Positions 23,709 to 30,697 of a stretch of 35,945 bases of DNA are shown here, one piece after another. Made by a program: the position numbers and the translations under genes. The stretch spans positions 1-35,945 of the forward strand of contig CAYPZL010000038.1 in assembly GCA_964415045.1 (NCBI GenBank), in the 5' to 3' direction. Source of the stretch: CAYPZL01 sp964415045. Lineage in GTDB: Bacteria > Planctomycetota > Phycisphaerae > Sedimentisphaerales > Anaerobacaceae. The first letter of the stretch is position 1, and each line of letters opens with the position of its first letter. The notes under the pieces are model-generated. The model searched no databases. It was given only the letters and a program-made list of their open reading frames with translations, and had not been told where the DNA came from.

Positions 23709-23870
23709 AATGTAAAAAGAACTTGATCTACCCGGCCGGCGTCAGTCTTTCGGACCGTGATTTCCGAGCCCCATCGCGCGATGCGGGAAGGAAAAACGCG
23801 GCGGAAAGGCAGTGTCCTGGAAGATGTGCTGCGAAACCATTGACCCGTGAGGTCGGAAAGGAAGGCAGCC

Positions 23871-25046
23871 ATGGAAACACGAACGGCAAGGATCTTCTGT
23901 ATTCTGATGGTGGTGTTGGCCCTGGTTTTGCCGGGATGCGAGAAGGCGGAGACGCCGCCCGCGCAGGAGACGGCCCCCATCAAGGTCGGCGCCATCCTGG
24001 CCGTGACGGGCCCGGCGTCGTTCCTGGGAGCTCCCGAGTCCAAGACGCTCGAGATGCTGGTTGAGAAGATCAACGCCAGCGGCGGTGTCAACGGCGCGAA
24101 AATCGAGCTGACGATCATGGATTCCGGCGCCAGTCCGGAAAAGGCCATCTCCATGGCCAAGCAGCTCATCGACGAGGAAAAGGTGCTCGCCATCCTCGGG
24201 CCTTCCACAAGCGGCGAAACCATGGCGATCAAGAACATCTGCCAGGAAGGCGAGACGATCCTGCTTTCCTGTGCGGCCGCAGAGACCATCGTCAATCCGG
24301 TCGCAAGTTACGTGTTCAAGACGCCCCAGAAGGACAGCGACGCGGCCCGACGAATCGGTCAGACGATGAAGGACCTCGGAATCTCCAAGGTCGGCGTGGT
24401 TACGAGCAACGCCGGCTTCGGCATCGCCGGCGGAAAGCAACTGGCGGCAATCCTGCCGGAGTATGGAATCACCATCGCGATTTCCGAAACGTACGACAAG
24501 AACGCGACGGACTTGACCGACGTGCTCACAAAACTCAAGGGCGAGAACGTCCAGGCGGTGGTCAACTGGTCCATCGTCCCGGCCCAGAGCCTGGTGGCCA
24601 AGAACATGAAGCAGATCGGGCTGGACGTGCCGCTGTTCCAGAGCCACGGCTTCGGCAATATCAAATACGTCGAGGCCGGCGGCGAAGCGGCCAACGGCAC
24701 GATCTTCCCCTGCGGCCGGCTGCTCGTGGCAGACGTGCTGCCCGACGACCACGCCCAGAAGAAGGTCCTCACCGAGTACAAGACCGACTATGAGAGCCGA
24801 TATCAGGAGGATGCCAGCACGTTCGGCGGCCATGCCTACGATGCCCTGACCATCCTCGTCGAGGGGATCAAGAAGGCCGGAAGCACCGAGGCCGCGAAGG
24901 TCCGGGCGGCCATCGAGACGCTCCAGGGCGTTGTCGGCACGGGCGGTGTCTTCAATTTCTCCGCCGACGACCACAACGGACTGGACCAGAACGCCTTCGA
25001 GATGCTGACGGTCAAGGATGGGAAATTCGCCATCTACCAGAAATAG
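23871..25046 (+). CDS. ABC transporter substrate-binding lipoprotein, Liv (branched-chain) type
   Basis: 391 residues. The signal METRTARIFCILMVVLALVLPGC ends in a lipobox (LPGC). The mature chain is a type I periplasmic binding protein of the LivJ/LivK class: IKVGAILAVTGPASFLGAPE, the GPSTSGETMAIKNI loop and FGGHAYDALTILVEGIKKAG are characteristic. This class binds branched-chain amino acids, other amino acids, amides or aromatic acids; the ligand cannot be called from the sequence. It is anchored outside and feeds the permease encoded directly downstream (21-base gap). ATG 23871 follows GGAAAGGAAGG and is preferred to 23847. Confidence 0.92.
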   Translation: METRTARIFCILMVVLALVLPGCEKAETPPAQETAPIKVGAILAVTGPASFLGAPESKTLEMLVEKINASGGVNGAKIELTIMDSGASPEKAISMAKQLIDEEKVLAILGPSTSGETMAIKNICQEGETILLSCAAAETIVNPVASYVFKTPQKDSDAARRIGQTMKDLGISKVGVVTSNAGFGIAGGKQLAAILPEYGITIAISETYDKNATDLTDVLTKLKGENVQAVVNWSIVPAQSLVAKNMKQIGLDVPLFQSHGFGNIKYVEAGGEAANGTIFPCGRLLVADVLPDDHAQKKVLTEYKTDYESRYQEDASTFGGHAYDALTILVEGIKKAGSTEAAKVRAAIETLQGVVGTGGVFNFSADDHNGLDQNAFEMLTVKDGKFAIYQK

Positions 25047-25067
25047 CCCCGAAAAAATCGAGTCGCC

Positions 25068-25958
25068 ATGAGTTTCGCCCAGATTGTTCAGTACGCCTTC
25101 TCCGGCATTACGGTCGGCAGCATCTATGCGATCACCGCCGTGTGCTTCAATATTATTTACAATTGCACCGGGATCATCAACTTCGCCCAGGGCGAGTTCC
25201 TGATCGTCGGCGCCATGACGGCCATCAGCCTCTCGCACGTCGTGCCCCTGCCGCTGGCCATCGCCGGCGCGGTGGCGATCACGACGGTGATCGGCGGGCT
25301 GATCGAGATCGTGTTTATCCGCCGGGTCAGCGATGCGTCCATTCTCCGGCTGATCGTCATCACCATCGGCCTGTCCATCGTGATGCGCGAGGGCATGCTG
25401 CACATCTGGGATGAAAAAGTCCGCTCGCTGCCTTACTTCAGCGGCAGCGCAGTCACGACCATTTCCGTCTTGGGCGCACACATCTCGCCCCAGGTCCTCT
25501 GGGTATTGGGCGTCAGCGCCGTGATTGTCACGGCGCTGACGCTGTTCTTTCGCCTGACTACCACGGGGCGGGCCATGCGGGCCTGCGCCGACGACCGGAT
25601 GGCGGCGCGGCTGTGCGGGATCAACGACCGCTGGATGGTCACGCTCTCGTTCATGCTCAGTGCGGGCATCGGGGCGCTGGCCGGCTGCGCCATCTCCCCC
25701 GTGACCCAGACCCAGTACGACATGGGCGCCCCGCTGGCCATCAAGGGCTTCACCGTGGCTATTTTAGGCGGACTGGGCAACAGCATGGCGGCGGTCGTGG
25801 CAGGGTTGTTTCTCGGCCTGCTCGAAGCCTTCGTGGTCAGCCAGTTTGCCGCCGCGTACAAAGAGGTGGTCGCCATCGCGGTCCTGCTATTGATCCTCAT
25901 TTTCCGGCCGAGCGGCCTGTTCGCCCGGCGCGACGTCACGGCCTTGAGGACCGCATGA
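25068..25958 (+). CDS. livH: ABC transporter permease, LivH type
   Basis: 296 residues and about eight hydrophobic segments. The start FAQIVQYAFSGITVGSIYAI and NIIYNCTGIINFAQGEFLIV match the LivH signature, as do MRACADDRMAARLCGIN (the loop contacting the ATPase) and FTVAILGGLGNSMAAVVAGL near the end. It forms half of the membrane channel of the transporter. Its TGA overlaps the ATG of the next permease (ATGA), so the two are translationally coupled. Confidence 0.93.
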   Translation: MSFAQIVQYAFSGITVGSIYAITAVCFNIIYNCTGIINFAQGEFLIVGAMTAISLSHVVPLPLAIAGAVAITTVIGGLIEIVFIRRVSDASILRLIVITIGLSIVMREGMLHIWDEKVRSLPYFSGSAVTTISVLGAHISPQVLWVLGVSAVIVTALTLFFRLTTTGRAMRACADDRMAARLCGINDRWMVTLSFMLSAGIGALAGCAISPVTQTQYDMGAPLAIKGFTVAILGGLGNSMAAVVAGLFLGLLEAFVVSQFAAAYKEVVAIAVLLLILIFRPSGLFARRDVTALRTA

Positions 25959-27025
25959 TGCGGGCGCGAATCTATTACCCGATACTGGCCGGCATCTTGC
26001 TGGTCGTCGGGCTGCACCTGGTTCTCCAGGCGGCCGGCGTAACCTATTACATGACCCAGCTCACCATGTCGGCTTACTATGGCCTGGTCGTGATCGGTCT
26101 GTGCCTGCTCATGGGCTATGCGGGCCAGTTGTCGCTCGGGCACGCGGGCTTTTTCGCCATCGGCGGCTACACCAGCGCCGTGCTGACCACCTGCAACCTC
26201 AGCGACCACGCCGGCAACGCCCTGATCGCGCGACTGCACGGTATCGGGGTACTCGTGCAGTGGCAGGACATCTACGGACAAGAAGTTCTCTCGTTCTGCC
26301 CGTGGGTGGCCTTCGGTGCCGCCCTGCTGCTGACGGCCGCGATCGCGCTGGTCATCGGCCTGCCGGTCATTCGGCTCAAGGGCCACTACATGGCGATGGC
26401 CACCCTTGGCTTCGGCTTGATCATTTACCGCATTGTGCTGGGCGCCCGGGTCTTCGGGCAGGCCGACGGCCTCTCCAACGTGCCGCCGTTTTCACTGGTC
26501 GGTCCGCTCCAGGTTAACGGCCGGGCGCCCTGGCGCATCCAGAACTACTACATCGCCTGGATCACCGTGCTGGCCGCGATGGTTCTGGCCCTCAACCTGA
26601 TCCATTCACGCGTCGGACGGGCCCTGCGATCCATCCATGAAAACGAAGAGGCCGCCCATTCGCTGGGAATCAATACGTATCGGTACAAGCTCGCCACGTT
26701 CGTTCTCAGCGCCCTGTTTGCCGCCGTCGGCGGTGTCCTGATGACCCACTACAACGGCAGCATCGGCCCCTCGGAGGCCGCCGTCATGAAATCGGTGCGC
26801 TACGTGGCCGTCGTCGCCGTCGGCGGCATGGCCAACCTCTGGGGCGTGCTGCTCATGGGCGTTTTGCTGAACTTCCTGTCCCTACGCGGCGTTTTCGGGA
26901 CATTCGACGACGCCGTGTTCGGAACCATTCTGATCGGGGTGATGCTCTTTGCCCCCGGAGGCCTGCTGCGTATGCCCCGATTGCAAGCGATTTCCTCCCT
27001 GTTACGCCGGAGGTCGCATGGATAA
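25955..27025 (+). CDS. livM: ABC transporter permease, LivM type
   Basis: 356 residues, with about nine hydrophobic segments. LLMGYAGQLSLGHAGFFAIGGYTSAVL is the LivM signature (residues about 51-77), followed by MATLGFGLIIY and the coupling loop RALRSIHENEEAAHSLGINTYRYK. This is the second transmembrane subunit. The frame is open from 25613, but the ATG at 25955 (or 25958) follows TTGAGGA and overlaps the LivH stop. A loop near residues 78-105 is longer than in LivM proteins I recall. The end overlaps the ATPase gene by 8 bases. Confidence 0.92.
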   Translation: MMRARIYYPILAGILLVVGLHLVLQAAGVTYYMTQLTMSAYYGLVVIGLCLLMGYAGQLSLGHAGFFAIGGYTSAVLTTCNLSDHAGNALIARLHGIGVLVQWQDIYGQEVLSFCPWVAFGAALLLTAAIALVIGLPVIRLKGHYMAMATLGFGLIIYRIVLGARVFGQADGLSNVPPFSLVGPLQVNGRAPWRIQNYYIAWITVLAAMVLALNLIHSRVGRALRSIHENEEAAHSLGINTYRYKLATFVLSALFAAVGGVLMTHYNGSIGPSEAAVMKSVRYVAVVAVGGMANLWGVLLMGVLLNFLSLRGVFGTFDDAVFGTILIGVMLFAPGGLLRMPRLQAISSLLRRRSHG

Positions 27026-27788
27026 CGCCCTGCTGGAAACCAGGAATCTTCACCGCTCCTTCGGCGGCGTCCACGCCGTCCAGGACGTCACTCTCAAGGT
27101 GCCGGCCGGCGCCATCAAGGCGGTCATCGGACCCAACGGAGCGGGCAAAACCACCCTGTTCAATCTCATCGCCGGAACGCTGCATCCCCACCAGGGCGAA
27201 GTCTTCTTTCGCAACGAGCGGATCACGGGACGCAAGCCACACTCCGTCGCGGCCCTCGGCATCGCGCGGACGTTTCAGACCACCAGGCTGTTTCCGCACA
27301 TGACCGTGGTCGAGAACCTGATGGTGGGCCGGCATACCCGGACCCGTGCCGGCTTCGTGGCCGGCCTGCTGAACCTGCCGCGAACCTGGCGGGAGGACCG
27401 GGAGGCCAGGCTTCGCTGCTTCGAGATCCTCGCCGACCTCAATCTCTCGGCCTTCGCCGGCGAAACGGCTGCGAATCTCGCCTTCGGAGTGCAACGCCGC
27501 GTGGAATTCGCGCGGGCCCTGGCCATGGAACCGGCATTGCTGCTGCTCGATGAGCCGGCCGCCGGACTCAATATCTACGAAACCAAGGAATTGGCGGAAC
27601 TCATTCGCAAGATTCGGGATCGGGGCATCACCTGCCTCGTGGTCGAGCATGACATGTCCCTCGTGATGGACATCTCCGATGAAGTGCTCGTGCTCGACCA
27701 GGGGCGAAGAATTGCGGAAGGTCCGCCCTCGGCCATCCAGCGGGACCCCGAAGTCATCCGCATCTACCTGGGGGACGAAGATGCTTAA
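27018..27788 (+). CDS. livG: ABC transporter ATPase, LivG type
   Basis: 256 residues. Walker A is GPNGAGKT at 38-45 and Walker B is LLLLDEPAAGLN. The signature helix reads NLAFGVQRRVEFARAL, where LivG usually has LSYGQQRR; LAFGV is a degenerate C-loop but retains the Gly. It hydrolyses ATP to drive uptake. The ATG at 27018 follows GGAGG by 4 bases and overlaps LivM; the frame upstream to 26949 is unsupported. Its TAA falls inside the next gene (8-base overlap). Confidence 0.93.
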   Translation: MDNALLETRNLHRSFGGVHAVQDVTLKVPAGAIKAVIGPNGAGKTTLFNLIAGTLHPHQGEVFFRNERITGRKPHSVAALGIARTFQTTRLFPHMTVVENLMVGRHTRTRAGFVAGLLNLPRTWREDREARLRCFEILADLNLSAFAGETAANLAFGVQRRVEFARALAMEPALLLLDEPAAGLNIYETKELAELIRKIRDRGITCLVVEHDMSLVMDISDEVLVLDQGRRIAEGPPSAIQRDPEVIRIYLGDEDA

Positions 27789-28515
27789 GATTCTCAACCT
27801 CGAAGCCGGCTACGGCTCCCTGCGGGTGCTCAAGGGGATCTCCCTGCACGTTGCGCCCGGGGAGGCCGTGGCGGTCATCGGGGCCAACGGCGCGGGCAAG
27901 ACCACGCTGCTCAAGACCGTCGCCGGCATCCTGAAAGCCCGTTCGGGGGAGATCGCGTTCAACGACCGGTCCATCTGCGGCGCACCGCCCGAGCGCATCG
28001 TCGCCTCCGGCTGCTGCCTCGTGCCCGAGGGCCGCCACATCTTCAGTACGATGACCGTACGGGAGAACCTCCTGATGGGGGCTTTCTGCCGCCGACGAAG
28101 AGACAACGCCGAGGCCATCGACGCCGATCTCGAACAGGTGTATGATCTCTTCGGCATTCTGAAGGACCGGGCTCATCAGCTCGCCGGCACGCTTTCCGGC
28201 GGGCAGCAGCAGATGCTGGCGATCGCGCGGGCCCTGATGGCCGGGCCGAAACTCCTGATGATGGACGAGCCGTCCCTGGGAGTCGCGCCCCTGGTGGTGC
28301 GGGATATCTACCGGACCATCTCCGCGCTAAAACGCGAGGGCCTGACGATCCTGCTGGTCGAGCAGAACGCCCGGGCGGCCATGGCCGTCGCCGATCGCGG
28401 GTATGTGATCGAAACCGGGCAAATCGTCCTGCAGGGAACGGCGCGCCAACTGTGCGACAATCCGGAAGTGCAGCGGGCGTACCTCGGAAAGGAATACCGA
28501 CGAATCGATGAGTGA
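27781..28515 (+). CDS. livF: ABC transporter ATPase, LivF type
   Basis: 244 residues. Walker A is GANGAGKT, the signature is a full LSGGQQQM and Walker B is LLMMDEPSLGVAP, with the LivF-specific LVPEGRHIFSTMTVRENL. It is the second nucleotide-binding subunit, pairing with LivG. It starts at ATG 27781 inside the end of LivG. Its own end overlaps or abuts the ligase gene, so the five transporter genes and the ligase form one operon. Confidence 0.94.
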   Translation: MLKILNLEAGYGSLRVLKGISLHVAPGEAVAVIGANGAGKTTLLKTVAGILKARSGEIAFNDRSICGAPPERIVASGCCLVPEGRHIFSTMTVRENLLMGAFCRRRRDNAEAIDADLEQVYDLFGILKDRAHQLAGTLSGGQQQMLAIARALMAGPKLLMMDEPSLGVAPLVVRDIYRTISALKREGLTILLVEQNARAAMAVADRGYVIETGQIVLQGTARQLCDNPEVQRAYLGKEYRRIDE

Positions 28516-29839
28516 GAGAACCATGAATCAGCCGACGCTCTACAATCCCGAGTCTGAAACCATCCCGCGGGACCAGTTGCAGCAGCTTCAGATGGAGCGG
28601 CTGCAATCAACGCTGAATCGCGTATACCGAAACGTCGCGTTCTACCGGGCGAGCTTCGACGCACACAACGTAAACCTCGAGCACGTCAAAAGCATCGAGG
28701 CCCTGCGCGAGCTGCCGTTCACGACGAAGGAGGACCTGCGGAAGAGTTACCCGTACGACATGTTCGCCGTGCCTCTGCGCGACATCGTCCGCATTCATAC
28801 GACGTCCGGAACGACGGGGACACCCATCGTCGTCGGCTACACCCGGAACGACCTGCGGAGCTGGCGCCAGTGCGTCGCCCGGCTCCTGACCGCCGCCGGC
28901 GTCACCGAGCACGACGTGGTTCAGATCGCCCTGCATTACAGCCTCTTCGCCGAAGGGTTCGGTTTCCATCGGGGCGCCGAGGCGGTGGGCGCATCGGTGA
29001 TCCCGGCCTCGCTGGCCACCGCCGTGGCCAGGCAAATCGTTGTGATGAGGGACTTCAAGACCACGGTCCTGGTCTCCACGCCGAGCCAGGCGCAAACGAT
29101 CGCCGCGGGCCTCGACGAGGCCCAGGTCCACCCGGAACGGTTGTCTTTGCGGCTCGGCCTCTTCGCGGGCGAGCGCTGGAGCGAGCCGCTGCGGAGGCAG
29201 TTGGAACAGAGCCTGCGCATCACCTCGACCGACACGTACGGGCCGACCGAGGTTCTGGGACCGGGCGTGGCGGGAGAGTGCCATCTGCGCCACGGCCTCC
29301 ACATCAACGAAGACCACTTCATCGTGGAACTGATCGATCCCAAGACGCTCGCGCCAGTGCCCGCCGGCGGCGAAGGCGAGCTGGTCGTAACCACGATCAT
29401 GAAGGAGGGCTTCCCCCTGATTCGCTACCGCACGGGAGATATTACGAAGCTCGATTTCGAGGCCTGCCCCTGCGGGCGCACGTTCGTGCGCATGGCCGGG
29501 GCGTTGCGACGGACGGACGACCTCGTCCTCTTCCGCGGCGTCGGCTTCTTCCCATCCCAGATCGAGGAGATCCTCGCCGAGTTCGAGGGCGCCAGTTCGT
29601 GTTACCAAATCGTCCTCGACCGGGAAGCTGGCGTCGATACGCTGGAGATTCGCGTGGAAATCTCGGGCAAGATCCCCTCCGTCGATGAGGTCAAGACCCT
29701 GGAGACCCTTCGCCAGCACATCGCCCGCCGGATCCAGACGGTGCTCGACGTGGAGGCCAGGATCACCCTCGTCGAGCCCCAATCCCTGCCCCAGAGCGCC
29801 GAACGCGCCCAGCGCATCGTGGACAGGCGCCCCGGATAA
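28508..29839 (+). CDS. Phenylacetate-CoA ligase-like AMP-forming acyl-CoA ligase
   Basis: 443 residues, the size of PaaK. It has the adenylate-forming motif TTSGTTGTPIVVGYT (about 98-112) preceded by LPFTTKEDLRKSYPYDMF, then TDTYGPTEVLGPGVAGEC, the RYRTGDI motif with the acidic residue that binds ribose, and a cysteine pair CPCGR. The C-terminal domain has LFRGVGFFPSQIEEIL. PaaK enzymes activate an aryl or aryl-acetic acid to its CoA thioester using ATP. Here it follows a Liv-type transporter with overlap, suggesting that the imported ligand or its product is a carboxylic acid; substrate unknown. ATG 28508 overlaps the LivF stop; ATG 28523 (MNQPTLYNPESE) matches the family start equally well and may be the real one. 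Confidence 0.88.
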   Translation: MSERTMNQPTLYNPESETIPRDQLQQLQMERLQSTLNRVYRNVAFYRASFDAHNVNLEHVKSIEALRELPFTTKEDLRKSYPYDMFAVPLRDIVRIHTTSGTTGTPIVVGYTRNDLRSWRQCVARLLTAAGVTEHDVVQIALHYSLFAEGFGFHRGAEAVGASVIPASLATAVARQIVVMRDFKTTVLVSTPSQAQTIAAGLDEAQVHPERLSLRLGLFAGERWSEPLRRQLEQSLRITSTDTYGPTEVLGPGVAGECHLRHGLHINEDHFIVELIDPKTLAPVPAGGEGELVVTTIMKEGFPLIRYRTGDITKLDFEACPCGRTFVRMAGALRRTDDLVLFRGVGFFPSQIEEILAEFEGASSCYQIVLDREAGVDTLEIRVEISGKIPSVDEVKTLETLRQHIARRIQTVLDVEARITLVEPQSLPQSAERAQRIVDRRPG

Positions 29840-30000
29840 GGCCGTCCTATTCGCACGAACACCGCAACCGGGCCGTGCCTGGACTGCAACACAACCGGAT
29901 GGCCCGCACCAGACTTGCTGCACTTGCCCCCGGATCAATGCGGTGGCCGCGAAGAGAATCGTCGGGTGCTGCCGGCGTCGTGATTGTGGAGGAAAAAGGG

Positions 30001-30264
30001 ATGATGAGAGTTCTCGTTTGGCTGCTGTTCTTGTGGTGCCTCGCGGTGACCATCACATCGGGCGTGGGAGGAACCGTGACGGCTCCGGGGGAAGGCACCT
30101 TCACGTATCAAAATGGGGAGCTTGTGCGTCTGGAGGCCAAAGCGGATTCTGGTTATACCTTTGTGAAATGGTCCGGCAGCTATTCTACGACCGAGAATCC
30201 CGCGATCCTGATAGTTAACCTGGATCACCAAATCCGAGCGGCGTTCGTCACCCTCGGGATTTGA
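30001..30264 (+). CDS. Small secreted protein with one InlB B-repeat-like domain
   Basis: 87 residues. MMRVLVWLLFLWCLAVTITSGVGG is a signal-like hydrophobic start. The rest, GTVTAPGEGTFTYQNGELV with GYTFVKWSGSYSTTENPAI, resembles a single bacterial B-repeat (the glycine-rich W-S/G motif seen in InlB and many secreted planctomycete proteins). One domain on its own is unusual, since such repeats usually sit in large surface proteins; it may be a remnant. GGAGG lies 9 bases before ATG 30001. The frame is open upstream to 29875 without support. No enzymatic motif is visible. Confidence 0.6.
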   Translation: MMRVLVWLLFLWCLAVTITSGVGGTVTAPGEGTFTYQNGELVRLEAKADSGYTFVKWSGSYSTTENPAILIVNLDHQIRAAFVTLGI

Positions 30265-30697
30265 TCCTCGCCAGCGACGATGATTCCACCCCCTCTACCC
30301 GACCGGCCCAATTTCCATTGCCAGACGGCCGGCGATTCAGTATCATACATGATGTGTGGCATGCCCATGAGGGGCTCCGACTGTGGCACGGGTCATTACC
30401 ACCCTGGAGGAAGGAGGAGCATGCAACTGCGGGGGACAACGCGTACACATGTCATGGGGGATTCGGGAGATGTACTGTACATTCGCAGCGAAGCTTGCGA
30501 CCAAAGGAGGTGATGCCGATCATAACAGCCAGATTCATTGAAAGAGCCAGGGGCGCGGACTTCTGCCCGGCGGCGGCGTTGCGGTCTGGTCCGGGCAAGG
30601 CACCATAGTTGATCCACATCTGTATGTTCGTGCACCTGGTCCCACCGACGTGTAACGAAGGCACGTACATCTTCAATCTCAACGAAGGAGGACAATC
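30265..30697 (+). other. Leader region before the LamG gene, with possible mini-ORFs
   Basis: 433 bases without a confident gene. A good promoter lies at 30318-30346. Downstream are two tiny overlapping frames with purine-rich leaders: 30421-30513 (30 residues, after GGAAGGAGGAGC) and 30513-30608 (31 residues, stop and start overlapping as TGATG, though its AAGGAGG is only 2 bases away). Neither has a recognisable product. The leader may carry regulatory peptides or may simply be long. Confidence 0.35.
30318..30346 (+). promoter_or_regulatory. Promoter upstream of the LamG cluster
   Basis: TTGCCA (30318-30323) and TATCAT (30341-30346) are separated by exactly 17 bases. Transcription would start near 30353, with a leader of about 345 bases before the LamG ATG at 30698. 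Confidence 0.5.

Larger units (their letters stand above)
23287..23870. other. Divergent control region of the V-ATPase and ABC transporter operons
   Basis: 584 bases without a supported gene. It holds both divergent promoters (23355-23384 minus, 23555-23584 plus), and in the transporter leader a 10-base palindrome and a perfect hairpin. Frames across this region overlap the promoters and lack ribosome sites. No riboswitch class is recognised. Confidence 0.5.

Noticed and set aside
23742..25481. 579-codon open frame on the minus strand
   Set aside because: Antisense to the Liv binding protein and permease. It is rich in Asp, Gly and His, as expected for a shadow.
28607..29938. 443-codon open frame on the minus strand
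   Set aside because: Antisense to the PaaK-like gene, with no recognisable domain.
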